A DNA stretch of 64,000 nt from Triticum aestivum (taxonomy: Eukaryota; Streptophyta; Magnoliopsida; Poales; Poaceae), in contig NC_057801.1 of the NCBI RefSeq assembly GCF_018294505.1, positions 851,168,835-851,232,834 on the forward strand, read 5' to 3'. A program made the translations under genes and the position numbers. Position 1 is the stretch's first letter. Each line of letters starts with the position of its first letter. This document shows, one piece after another, positions 24,292 to 34,685 of the stretch. The notes beneath the pieces were generated by a model. It was not told the origin of the DNA. It did not search any database and worked only from the letters and a program-made list of their open reading frames with translations.

Positions 24292-26323
24292 TAATATTCC
24301 ATTTTTGTTGCCTTTCGGTTGTTTTACGCCACATACATATTTGTTTGCAGGCGAAAGAAACCCCGTGCACCATACTCTACTTGATCAAAGGCCAGAAGGT
24401 GGACGTGGGAAAGGGGATGATAATGGACCCCTCTCAACGCACATTCCACAACCAGCCGATCCCCGCTGGGCACTTCAGGGTTAGCTTGACCAGAGTGAAA
24501 TTGGGGCACGAGGATTTGCCTCCTCCAATACAGCATGTGGGAGCGGACGACGAGACCCCGCCGCGGATTGGAAGCTGGAAGAATTGGATGCTGCTACGGC
24601 CGAAGAATCTTATTTGTCTGGAGCCGGCCGAGAGCACACCAATAACTACCACACATCAACAAGCATGTGCGGAGACCACCACCCCGCCTACGCAATTACC
24701 AGCTCCTGTAGTGCCGGGTGAGAGCGGCGGACGACATGATGAAGGGGGTGCAATAGTACTGGCTGATGTAATTTCTCCTGTAGAACAGAGAATGGATGAT
24801 GAGACGGAGGTCGACCCTATGGATTACCTCAATACAAACGCGTATGACTGTGACATAGATATGATGAGTCAACCATATGATGAATCGGGCTATCAGCTTG
24901 CTAATGAGTATATGGATGATATGCCCGGGCAGGGTCGTACCATGGATTGCAAAAAGTCTCTCTTCATGAAATCCTCACAGGACATGCCTGAAGATGCCGC
25001 CTCAACACAGGCTCAACTAGCCGGGTGCTAGGGTCGTACAGTACTTAGCCCGGGAACACTGGGGTAGGGGTTAAGGAAGGGTCTGGAAGGTGTGCCCAAG
25101 AAAAAGGAGAGGAAGAGATTGGGGAAGGTAACTGCCTGCAAACAAGCCAGAGCACATAGCAGCCAGACGATGCATTCTGAAGAGCGTGTACCCGTGAAAG
25201 GTGCGGTCATGTTCCATCTCACGGGCGAGCCGATGCTACCGTCGAAACCGCTGGAGGCACTATCAGGGGATCTCAGGAGACTTCACGACCATGTGCTGTC
25301 GACTGAGAAAAGCCTACTAGCCTCAAAGGATCCAGGATATCCGACATACGCGGCTCGTGTGCCTGAGGTGAAGTGCTACGTCGACACATGTCCTGCGGAG
25401 GTGTTCTTCCTGCGGTTTGACCATATCTTGGAGATGTTTCTAACAAGGCAGCTTGATTTTACTATCGTCCGCCTTTTTGCGCTACATATGAGCTCCGTCA
25501 TGAAGAGTGAAGAAGTCTCGCAAATCTGTGTGGCAGATCCGTACTAAATGCACGAGTCTTTCTTGAGTCTCGGTGACTTTGAGCGTGAAACTGCTAGGGA
25601 GTACCTCCAAAACTTCATGGTACAGAATAAGGACAGGGAAATTGTCCTCGTGCCTTATCATCCAAAGTAAGTCAGTTCTGGACAACCCTTTCGTACATTT
25701 CAATCATTCCTTCTCTCTCATATGGGGAATAATTTGAGGTGTCTTTTCCCCGCAGCAATGGGCGCGCCGTCCTTATCGTTCTTTACCCGCAAGTCTCTCA
25801 CGCCGTGTATTTTGACCCTTCCAAAGACTACGAGAAAAAAGACTACACCCACATAATGAATATTCTAGATGATGCTCTCCAAGGCTTCAGCTTTAGAGGT
25901 GGCCACGTGCAGATCAGGAAACAAAGGAACAAGAAGATGGCCTTCGCGCATAAAACTAACTTCTCCTGCATCCATGTCCCAAAACCAAGCAGGAAGGATG
26001 GATTCTACATCGTCCATCTCATGATTCAGTTCAACACGGATCACCAAAAGCTTCGCATTAACAGCAGAAATGATGATCATATCCACAAGTGGCTAGAATC
26101 TCATGGAGAAGCGGATTATAAACTTAGAGATATCTTCTTTCGCATCCAAAGCGACATTGCGACGATCATCATGAAAGAAGTCGTCGATGAGAAGGGGATG
26201 TTCCACCACGGCCCTATATCACGAGCTGACGTCCGAACTCGCATAGGCATGCAACGTCTAGACCTCACGCTGTTCAAGAAGCTAGGGTTCGTCCTTGATG
26301 ATATGGAAGGATGGATCTTCTAG
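22374..26323 (+). pseudogene. CACTA-2 gene 2, 3' part, with a Ulp1-like protease tail
   Basis: This continues the frame of 13412-13774. Segment 22379-23497 matches the plant En/Spm 'Transposase_24-like' region of copy C (LTKLHKRFKFPDRDD, WDKEDAEREVAGLPDPF) and ends in a Lys/Ala/Glu coiled coil. An intron with an AT microsatellite follows, then an exon from 24352 (AKETPCTILYLIKG, PIPAGHFRVSL). A stop TAG at 25029-25031 precedes 25092-25666, which has a further TAA at 25545-25547. After an intron (GT at 25667, AG at 25755) the last exon runs to TAG at 26321-26323. The tail aligns with Ulp1/C48 peptidases, but the catalytic His position reads GRAVLIVLYP and the Cys position reads SRKDGFYIVHLM, so catalytic residues are missing. 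Confidence 0.72.
23466..24335. repeat. 207-bp duplication on both sides of a 456-N gap (23673-24128)
   Basis: Bases 23466-23672 (from GGGCCTCCTCTCGCAGCC to TTTTACGCCACA) reappear at 24129-24335 with no differences except possibly the length of the AT tract (about 23587-23629 and 24250-24289). This is the signature of two contig ends covering the same sequence, so the gap may be artificial. The AT microsatellite, in an intron of CACTA-2 gene 2, is the likely cause. Confidence 0.85.
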
Positions 26324-26589
26324 TGATTTATGATGCCGATGATGATGATATGTGTCGGTTGAACTTGTATACTTTTTGTAGCGATGAAACTTTGTGATGT
26401 CCACGGTCCCTGCCGAACTTGCATAACGCTACTTTGTTAGTTTGCGTACGATATTAATTTGTGTACTGTATATTGCATCTAGTTGCTAGCCCTTTCTTTT
26501 TCGAGGTTGCTCTAGTATATTTTGTTGCATATATATGATTGTACATCCTCTTCATGAACATGCATCTCTAACAGGTACCTAGTTTCTTG

Positions 26590-26844
26590 ATGGCGAGATG
26601 GAATTGCTATGTCGTGTACGAAGGGAAGGTTCCGGGGGTGTACAACGAGTGGCATGAGTGTCAGGCGGAAGTGAATGGGTTCACGGGGGCCAGCCATAAA
26701 GGCTTCAAAAGCAGACAAGAAGGAGAAGCTAGTTACTTGAGGTTCACGCTAGCGCGAGAGAGGACTCGCAACCGCCACCTCATGTACTGCATAGTTCCGC
26801 TCTCACTCATAGTGATAGCACTTCTTGCGTATACCTTTGTTTAG
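26590..26844 (+). CDS. Small protein: RNase H1 hybrid-binding (viroplasmin-like) domain plus C-terminal membrane segment
   Basis: This is an intact 84-residue frame from ATG at 26590, 270 bases after the gene 2 stop and before the right terminal repeats, so it lies within CACTA-2. Residues about 4-50 (WNCYVVYEGKVPGVYNEW, then ECQAEVNGFTGASHKGF) match the pattern of the N-terminal RNase H1 domain that binds RNA/DNA hybrids, also found in caulimovirus inclusion protein (Pfam Cauli_VI). The aromatic, W-x-x-C and K-G-F/Y positions are kept. Residues about 61-84 are hydrophobic (HLMYCIVPLSLIVIALLAY), a possible tail anchor. No RNase H catalytic domain is attached. It could be an accessory transposon gene or a captured host domain. 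Function is inferred only from the domain. Confidence 0.7.
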   Translation: MARWNCYVVYEGKVPGVYNEWHECQAEVNGFTGASHKGFKSRQEGEASYLRFTLARERTRNRHLMYCIVPLSLIVIALLAYTFV

Positions 26845-27090
26845 ATGGATGACGTTGTTGTAGTTGCAAGTATTCGAGACTTGCATGTATCGCTATTTTC
26901 AAGATGATGACAAGATATCACTTTGTGTTGGATGATTATTATGATGAGACTATTTGTATGTACATGCTATGATTACATTTGTGGTTTCGCTGGCATTTGT
27001 AGGTGTATCATGATGACATTTCTATGTGCTAAAGATTCTTCTACAAAGCCTTTTCAAATACAAAACAAATATGCCAAAAAAAATACTTAA
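26845..27090. other. AT-rich spacer
   Basis: Nothing recognisable; it is the presumed 3' untranslated region of the small ORF before the right subterminal array. Confidence 0.5.
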
Positions 27091-27310
27091 ATAGCAGTAG
27101 CGAGTGTATAAAAGTTAGCAGCAGCCGCGATAGCAGTAGCGCGTCCAGGCAAAGCGCGCTAGAGCTACTAGCAGCGCTGCTGCTACACTTGTGTAGCAGT
27201 AGCGCCGGTGGGCATGCGCTACTGCTATGTGTTAGCTGTAGCGCCTTATTAGTAGCGCCTATCCCCGCGCTACTGATACATCTAAAACCCGCGCTGTTGC
27301 TAGCCTTTTC
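27091..27310. repeat. Right subterminal repeats of CACTA-2
   Basis: An array of TAGCAGTAGCGCG units in both orientations reaches up to the terminal inverted repeat. Confidence 0.85.
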
Positions 27311-27320
27311 CCTAGTAGTT

Positions 27321-27542
27321 GGTATATATATTGACCACCCCTCATGTCGAAGTTATCTGGGAGGGGGTTATATCGACAACGACGCGACATACATATACAT
27401 GGAGAATGAAGAAAGGAATAGAGGAGAAAGAAGAAAAAATAGAAATTCTATTTTTTTCTACTTTCTCCTCTATACCTTTCTTCTTCTTCTCCTCTTCTTT
27501 TTCTTCTTCTCCCTCGTGTTGAAGTTATCGGGAGGGGTATAT
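27321..27542. repeat. Unit 2 of the ~310-bp tandem repeat, left piece
   Basis: It starts GGTATATATATTGACC, matching 6665-6680 of unit 1, and continues with high similarity through the GA- and CT-rich arms to GGAGGGGTATAT, where CACTA copy C is inserted. Unit 1 shows the uninterrupted version at 6867-6920. Confidence 0.8.
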
Positions 27543-27567
27543 CACTAGTAGAAAAAGGGTCAAACGT

Positions 27568-27790
27568 GCAGCACATTAGTGCCGGTTTGTATTAGAGCCG
27601 GCACTAATGTATACATTAGTGCCGGTTCCAACGGCTAGCCGGGCCGCTCTCATTAGTACCGGTTCGTGGCTAACCTTTAGCACCGGTTCGTGCCACGAAC
27701 CGGTACTAATGAGGGTGGTGGCAGGATGTTGTCAGTCTGGGCCCCCTCCAGCACCTTTAGTACCGGTTCGTGCCACGAACCAGTACTATA
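27568..27790. repeat. Left subterminal repeats of copy C
   Basis: Inverted pairs such as ATTAGTGCCGGTT with AGCCGGCACTAATG, and TAGTACCGGTTCGTGCCACG with its complement, form several hairpins. The matching right array is 39081-39282. Confidence 0.85.
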
Positions 27791-28318
27791 GGTCGACGTA
27801 CATAAACCCTTCGTCCACCCGAGCCACTCTGTTCTTCCCCTTTCCCCTCACTTCTCCTCTGTTCTTCCCCTTTCCCCTCGAGCTCCTCACAAATTTTGCC
27901 CAAAATTTGTCAAGATTTGAAGGCCCCCATCCATTCAAATGATCATAAAGGTTAGCAACTTTGTCCTTTCAACTCTCATTGCTAGATTAGCTCTTCCCAT
28001 GCTTTGTATAGTTACTAATTTGTGAGTTTAGTAATTTGGGAGGAAATATATATATATGTGCTAGTATTTGATTTATATGCAATTTGAGGTCAAAAATAAC
28101 ACTTAGTTTGCATATGTAGGTGTGGTTTACTTAGTGCCTTCTAAATCTCCGTCGTAACCACCGTCGATCGCCCGCACCGTCCCGTCACCGGCACCACCTT
28201 GTGGTGAGCCTCTTGTTCATGAAATTTTATATAAAAAGTTGATGTTTGTGTGATTTGGGTATATAGTTAATCATGTAATAATTATCTTACCCGTACGTTG
28301 TTTGTTATACATAGTGCC

Positions 28319-28763
28319 ATGGTTTTCATATCCGTCCCCGTCGGTCCTCGTCCTTGTTATGATTCGGATGTGGTATATTCTCTTTTAAAACTATTAGTTG
28401 CATTTCGTGTTTATGACAAATTATGCCCATCAAGTTGACATAGATATTTTTATCTAGGAGGTATGTGAACCGGAAATTCCAACCGACCCTATTGTCGAGA
28501 GGTTAAATTTAGTTGAAAGAGAAAACGAGTACTTGAAAGAAAAATTGAAAAGAATTGAGGGGGAGAAGATGGAATTGGAGTTGCATGTTGCCGATGTCGT
28601 CGATGATCACAAGATCAAGATGGAGAAAATGCGCTTGAAGAATAGAAAGATTAGAAAATATGCCATCGATAGTGAGGCTTGGTATCATTATGCTGTTGGA
28701 TCAATTGTTACCTTAGTTGCGATCTTGATCGCATTTGTTGTTGCATTTAAATGCTTTAGCTAG
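28319..28763 (+). CDS. Small coiled-coil protein with C-terminal membrane segment (two exons), copy C
   Basis: Exon 1 is 28319-28372 (MVFISVPVGPRPCYDSDV) and exon 2 is 28458-28763, joined by a phase-0 intron (GTATAT...ATCTAG). The product has 119 residues. After a short Pro-rich start, about residues 29-70 form a charged heptad-like helix (VERLNLVERENEYLKEKL, LELHVADVVDDHKIKM). Residues about 96-119 are hydrophobic (AVGSIVTLVAILIAFVVAF), with only CFS after them, which is the layout of a tail-anchored protein. It lies 90 bases before the TNP2 start and in the same orientation. The same gene is intact in copy B and broken in copy A. I do not recognise the family; it could also be an upstream reading frame of the transposase transcript. 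Confidence 0.7.
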
Positions 28764-28852
28764 AGAGTTATTTGTTTGTTGCATTTAAGTGTTGTATGAA
28801 CTTTATGTATGAACTTGTATTAATTTGGTCTATTCGGTGTTGTGTAATGAAG

Positions 28853-31800
28853 ATGAGCCGGCAATGGATGTACGATGACCGATGCTCTCCCCAGTTCGTT
28901 GAGGGCGTGCATACTTTTCTGCTTGCGGCTGAGGCAAACAAGCGGGCGGATGGTTTTATGCCTTGTCCATGTGCTGGCTGTAAGAATGGTCACAATTACT
29001 CTACGTCAAGAACCATTCACGTCCACCTGTTTGAGTCCGGTTTCATGCCCCACTATAATGTTTGGACCAAGCACGGAGAAAGAGGGGTTATGATGGAAGA
29101 CAATGAAGAAGAAGAGGACGACGACATCTATCCTGGCCATGGGTTCCCTGAATACGATGATACAACAATGCGGGAAGAAGCTGAGCCGGTAATGCAGGAA
29201 GAAGCTGAGCCGGCAATGCGGGAAGAAGCTGAAGAAGAGGCATCAGATGAGCCCGTTGATGATCTAGGTCGGGCCATTGCCGATGCAAAGAGAAACTGCG
29301 CAAGTGATTTGGAGAAGAAGAAGTTGCAGCGCATGTTAGAGGATCACAAAAAATTGTTGTACCCGAATTCGTAGGTGACAAGAAAAAGCTGGGCACCACA
29401 CTGGAATTGCTGCAATGGAAGGCAGAGAATGGTGTATCTGACAAGGGATTTGGAAAGTTGCTGGTAATGATAAAGGATATGCTTCCAAAGGACAACGAAT
29501 TGCCCGAGAGTACGTACGAAGCAAAGAAGGCTGTCTGCCCTCTAGGGTTAGAGGTGCAGAAGATACATGCATGCCCTAATGATTGCATCCTCTACCGCGG
29601 TGAGTACGAGGATTTGAACGCTTGCCCGGTATGTGGTGCATTGCGCTATAAGATCAGCCGGGATGAGCCTGGTGATGTCGAGGGCGAGCACCCCAGGAAG
29701 AAGATTCCTGCCAAGGTGATGTGGTATTCTCCTATAATACCACGGTTGAAACATTTGTTCCAAAACAAAGAGCATGCCAAGGCGATGCGATGGCACAGAG
29801 AAGACCGTAAGAAAGACGGAAAGTTGAGAGTACCCGCTGACGGGTCGCAGTGCAGAAAAATCGAAAGAAAGTACGGGAAGGAGTTTGCAGATGACGCAAG
29901 GAGCGTATGGTTTGGTCTAAGCGCAGATGGCATTAATCCTTTTGGGGAGCAGAGCAGCAACCATAGCACCTGGCCTGTGACTCTATGTTTGTATAACCTT
30001 CCTCCTTGGTTGTGCATGAAGCGGAAGTTCATTATGATGCCAGTGCTCATCCAAGGCCCTAAGCAACCCGGCAACGACATTGATGTGTACCTAAGGCCAT
30101 TAGTTGAAGAACTCTTACAACTGTGGAATGGAACAGGTGTACGTGCGTGGGATGAGCACATGGGGGAAGAATTTGACCTCAAGGCGTTGCTGTTCGTGAC
30201 CATCAATGATTGGCCTGCTCTCAGTAACCTTTCAGGACAGACAAAAAAGGGATACCGCGGATGCACGCACTGTTTGGATGATACCAACAGTATATATTTG
30301 AATAGTTGTAAGGAGAATGTGTACCTGGGACATCGTCGATTTCTTCCGAGAAGGCATCCCGTAAGAAAGAAAGGCAAGCATTTCAAAGGTGAGGCGGATC
30401 ACCGGACGAAGCCTCGCCACCGTACTGGTGCTGATGTACATGATATGGTCAAGGATTTGAAGTTGATATTTGGAAAGGGTCCTGGCAGACAACCTGTTCC
30501 GAAGGACGCGGACGGACGCGCACCCATGTGGAAGAAGAAATCTATATTTTGGGACCTGCCATATTGGAAAGACCTAGAGGTCCGCTCCGCAATCGACGTG
30601 ATGCACGTGACGAAGAATCTTTGTGTGACCCTGCTTGGCTTCTTGGGCGTGTATGGGAAGACAAAAGATACACCTGAGGCACGGGAGGACCAGCAACGTA
30701 TGCACGGAGAAGACGGCATACATCAGGGTCATGCAAGCTACGCTCTTACCAAAGAAGAGAAGGAAATCTTCTTTGAATGCCTGCTCAGTATTAAGGTACC
30801 GTCTGGCTTCTCGTCGAATATAAAGGGAATAATAAACATGGCAGAGAAAAAGTTCCAGAACCTAAAGTCTCATGACTGCCACGTGATTATGACTTGCATT
30901 GAGGGGGATTCTACCAAAAAACGTTCGATTAGCCATTGTGAAGCTATGTGCATTTCTCAATGCAATCTCTCAGAAGGTAATCGATCCAGAAATCATACCA
31001 AGGTTACAGAATGATTTGGTGCAATGTCTTGTCAGTTTCGAGTTGGTGTTCCCACCATCCTTCTTCAACATCATGACGCACATCCTAGTTCACCTATGCG
31101 AAGAGATCAACGTTTTGGGTCCTGTATTTCTACACAATATGTTCCCCTTTGAGAGGTTCATGAGAGTCTTAAAGAAATATGTTCATAACCGTGCTAGGCC
31201 AGAAGGAAGCATCTCCAAGGGCCATCAAAATGAGGAGGTCATTGAGTTTTGTATTGACTTTATTCCTGACCTTAAGCCGATTGGTGTTCCTGAATCGCGG
31301 CATAAGGGCAGACTGGATGGAAAAGGCACGCTAGGAGGGGAACAAATAATATGTATGGACGGACATTCTCTCACTGAAGCACACTACACAGTTCTACAGA
31401 ATTCCACCTTGGTGGCTCCGTATATGGATGAACACAAGAATTTGCTACGCTCCAAACACCCGGAGCGGTCTGATGAGTGGATTACACGTGAACAAACCAG
31501 GAGTTTCGCCAACTGGTTGCAGACACGTACCATGCATGACACCTCTATTGAAGATGACCTGTACTTGCTGTCCCAGTTACCATCTTCGAATATAATGACT
31601 TTCAAAGGGTACGAGATAAATGGTAATACATTTTACACGATCGCCCAAGATAAGAAGAGCACCAACCAAAACAGTGGTGTCCGCTTTGATGCAGAAACCA
31701 AGACGGGAAAGGAAACATATTATGGTTATATACAGGACATATGGGAACTTGACTATCGACGTGGTTTAAAGGTCCCTTTGTTTCGGTGCAAATGGGTCAA

Positions 31801-32203
31801 TATGACACGAGGCGGGGTAACGGAAGACCCGCAGTACGGAATGACAACAGTGGATCTCAACAATCTTGCGTATGCAGACGAACCATTCGTCCTAGCCAAT
31901 GATGTGGCACAGGTTTTCTATGTGAAGGACATGTCTACCAAGCCAAGAAAAAGAAAAGATAAGGAAGCGAATGCATCGTACGATGAGCCAAAGCGGCACA
32001 TAGTTCTTTCTGGGAAGAGAAACATCGTGGGAGTGGATGACAAGACAGACAAGTCAGAAGATTATGAAAAGTTTGATGAAATTGCTCCATTCACAGTGAA
32101 TATTGACCCGAGCATCCCGTTAAATGATGAAGATTTTCCATGGTTACGGCGCAAAGGGACACACGCGAAGAAAAAGTTTCACACCCAAAGATCTGGGATG
32201 TGA
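28853..32203 (+). pseudogene. TNP2-like transposase, copy C, two frameshifts
   Basis: This is the best-preserved TNP2 in the window. It starts MSRQWMYDDRCSPQF, with a CPCAGCKN cluster, an acidic Met/Glu repeat (REEAEPVMQEEAEP), the TNP2 core (GLSADGINPFGEQSSNHSTW, FVTINDWPALSNLSGQ, IFWDLPYWKDLEVR, GIINMAEKKFQNLKSHDCH), DUF4218-like (FLHNMFPFERFM) and DUF4216-like parts (EPQYGMTT-type motif, PFVLANDVAQVFYVKDM). Two lesions are seen: one T lost near 29363 (TTC GAA in copy A against TCG TAG here), and about 14 bases missing at about 30893 against copy B. Otherwise the frame is open to TGA at 32201-32203. Only two small changes separate it from a full frame, so it decayed recently. Confidence 0.9.
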
Positions 32204-32880
32204 TCGGCTTCACTATCATCACTTTCTTCTGTGTTTCACACCCAGGAGGGAATGTCTGTAATAGTTAGGGTAGTTATGTGTTTTGGCATTTGAAACGCGA
32301 AGAAATTTTATGTGCAAACAAATTCTTTTCATGCATTTACTGATTTTTTTCCAGCTAAATGACCCTGAAATTGAAAAGCAATTCAAATGAACTCAGAAAA
32401 GGTTGAAAGTTGGCATGGTATCATAATTTCATACAAATAGCATGTGCAAGAAAGTAGAGAGGGTTACGGCAAAAACTGGATGCACTTCGTGTACAAAATG
32501 GACAATCTCTTTCGAAGTATCAGGGTTTCCGACGAAAACTGAACTGTTACAAAGGCATTTCATTTTTTAAATAACCTAAGCATTACTAAATTGAATATAA
32601 TGATAAAACACACTAATATTAAACATAAGAAAAAAGAATCACTGAAAAAACTTTTTCAAAGTTAAGTTATTCACAAACTAGTGATTCACACAAATTTCAA
32701 ATACTTCAAAATTTAAACTATTCAAATTTGAAATCTACCGGCATTAACAGAAAGTTTGTAATTTTTTGTACCTAAAGCAAAAATATTCACAAAGAAACTC
32801 TAAATACAGCAAAAAAAACTCAAAAATAAATAAAACAAAAATAAATAAATCAAAAAAATAAGAAAATAAAAAAGCCCGCC
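32204..32880. other. A/T-rich spacer after TNP2 in copy C
   Basis: No gene. It is homologous, in the opposite orientation, to 280-898 of copy A and 610 bases of copy B, and it keeps phrases such as AAGTTGGCATGGTATCAT and CTATTCAAATTTGAAA. Confidence 0.65.
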
Positions 32881-33109
32881 TACTTCGCCATAGCGGCCTA
32901 CATACGACTGGAAACCAACCTATAGTTGGGCCAGGATGCAGGCCCGCAAGCCCAGTAGGCCCACGGGCAAAGTAGGAGAGGTAGGCCCAGAAGGCCTGCT
33001 ATTGAGAGGAGTTCAATGCAGTGCCCGCGCCGGGGCTTATAAACTGGTCCTGGCGCTCCAAACTAGCGAGGTGGGACTAAACTTCTGCGCCCCTCGCCTG
33101 GCAGCGCAC

Positions 33110-33290
33110 ACCCTTTAGAACCGAGTCGTGGCTCCAACCGGTACTAAAGGGGAGGCCTTTAGTACCAGTTTGTGCCACCACCCGGTACTAAAGGGGGTCG
33201 CTTCCTGCCGCTTGGCCTGGCCAAAACAGACCTTTAGTACCGGTTGGTGGCTCCAACCGTACTAAAGGTGCCTTCTATATCAGAAAACAC
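33110..33290. repeat. Internal block of terminal-type repeats in copy C
   Basis: TTTAGTACCAGTTTGTGCCACC, CTTTAGTACCGGTTGGTGGC and their complements lie between TNP2 and gene 2, matching the motif of both ends. Copies A (1-70) and B (40318-40400) have the same block. Confidence 0.75.
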
Positions 33291-33665
33291 TTCAAAATTT
33301 CGTCAGTTTCTCATCTCTCCCTCTGCTTCTTCTCCTCTGCACCGTCGCCTGCCGCCCCCGCTGTCTCCATATCCCTCAACGCCGCCCCGGCCCGTCGCCG
33401 CCCCCGTCGCCGCCCCGTAACCGTCGTCGCCACCCCGTCGTCCCGTCCCCGTCGTCCCCATCGTCACCGCCGCCCCGTCCCGGCCGCGTTGTCACCATCC
33501 CCGTCGTCGTCGCCGCCCCGGCCCGTACGTCCCCGTCCCCGTCGTCGCCGCCCCGACCCGTACGTCCCCGTCACCGTCGTCGCCGCGCCCGTCGCCGTCC
33601 CCGTCGCCGCGCGCCCCCGTCGCCTCTCGCCTCGCCGGCCGGTGAGCGCGCACACACACACATAC

Positions 33666-34035
33666 ATTTTTAGTTATAGATTTTTCTGTTTTTAAGAAAT
33701 TGTTAGACATTTTTCTGTTTTTTAGAAATAGTTAGAAATGTTAGAATTGTTAGAATTGTTAGAAATGTTAGAAATTGTTAGAAATTTTTCTGTTTTTTAG
33801 TTATAGAAATAGTTATAAAAAAGTTAGAATTGTTAGAAATTTTTCTGTTTTTTAGTTATAGAAATAGTTATAAAAATGTTAGTTATATATATAGAAATGT
33901 TATAATTTTTTTCTGTTTTTTAGTTATAGAAATATTAGAAATGTTATAGAAATGTTAGTTATATATAGCATTGTTAGAAATGTTATAGAAATGTTAGTTA
34001 TATAGAAATGTTAGAAATTTTAGTTATCAAAATCC
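33666..34035. repeat. Degenerate GTTAGAAATGTTAG tandem array
   Basis: Many imperfect copies of TTAGAAATGTTAGTTATA follow a CCG-rich leader exon (33340-33640). The probable splice donor GGTGAGCG at 33640-33647 places the array in a leader intron of gene 2. Confidence 0.65.
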
Positions 34036-34091
34036 AATCATTAAAAAAATGTTACTTTTTGCGGGCATATAGCTAGTATTTGTTCTCGACG

Positions 34092-34523
34092 ATGCCCGGC
34101 CCGCATCCTCGCCGTCGACCCGTCCGCGACGACGTCCAGCCGACCCATGTCCGGGACTGGGCTCCGCCGGGCTGGCACTGGGAGGTGCTGCTTGGAGGGG
34201 CGCGCCGCTTGACGAGGAACCCGGCCGCGGGTCCCGTCGTCGACCCTGATCTCGTTTGGTGGCGTTCGCGTGGGCCAGTTTCGGTGCGGAGGGACCCGGC
34301 CCCGCCGGAGGTGGTACGTCGCCGTGTCAGGGAGGAGGACGAGCACGTCCATCGCTACATGGTTGCGTTAGAGGGCGGCAGGTTCTCCAATACGTGGCAG
34401 TATCTTCGGGGATCTCACTTCAGCTATGATCCTGTGAGGGTTCCTTCTCTTTGGGTGTCCACCGCCCGCGCCGGAGGAACCGCGAGTGTCCTAGATTCTT
34501 CTGTAGTATTCGATCTTTATTAG
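34092..34523 (+). CDS. Unrecognised 143-residue ORF upstream of gene 2, copy C
   Basis: The frame from ATG at 34092 (MPGPHPRRRPVRDDVQ) to TAG is open, GC-rich at first and then neutral. It is Arg-, Pro- and Trp-rich in the first half (DWAPPGWHWEVLLGG, DPDLVWWRSRGPV), with an acidic stretch (REEDEHVHRY) and an ordinary C-terminus. It sits after the leader intron and 160 bases before the gene 2 Met, so it may be a separate small gene, an upstream ORF or an alternative exon. No domain was recognised. Confidence 0.45.
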   Translation: MPGPHPRRRPVRDDVQPTHVRDWAPPGWHWEVLLGGARRLTRNPAAGPVVDPDLVWWRSRGPVSVRRDPAPPEVVRRRVREEDEHVHRYMVALEGGRFSNTWQYLRGSHFSYDPVRVPSLWVSTARAGGTASVLDSSVVFDLY

Positions 34524-34685
34524 CTAATAGCCAGTGATGTACTATTCAATATTATATATTATTCGAGACGATGTATTCGAGATTATATCTATTATTCTGG
34601 ACGATGTATTCGAGATTATATCTATTATTCGAGATTTGAATACTAAATTGTTTTATATTTCTTTTGGATTAGTTAAACAAAAGCT

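Larger units (their letters stand above)
6967..27320 (+). mobile_element. CACTA-2: 20.4-kb CACTA transposon carrying a nested gypsy element
   Basis: The left end is CACTACTAGGGAAAAGCCTA. The right end read on the minus strand is AACTACTAGGGAAAAGGCTA, so the terminal base of the right end has changed from C to A. The flanking 3-bp target duplication is GGT at 6964-6966 and 27321-27323. Contents on the plus strand are a TNP2 pseudogene, an internal block of terminal-type repeats, gene 2 split by the gypsy element, and a small RNase H1 N-domain ORF. The terminal motif is based on TAGCAGTAGCGCG, unlike copies A, B and C, so this is a different CACTA family (the motif resembles Triticeae Caspar-type elements; not verified). 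Without the 8.6-kb gypsy insertion it is about 11.8 kb. Confidence 0.92.

Noticed and set aside
33340..33695. Arg/Pro-rich frames on both strands in the CCG-rich leader of copy C
   Set aside because: Open in several frames on both strands at once, as expected for (CCG)n-like DNA; treated as an untranslated leader.
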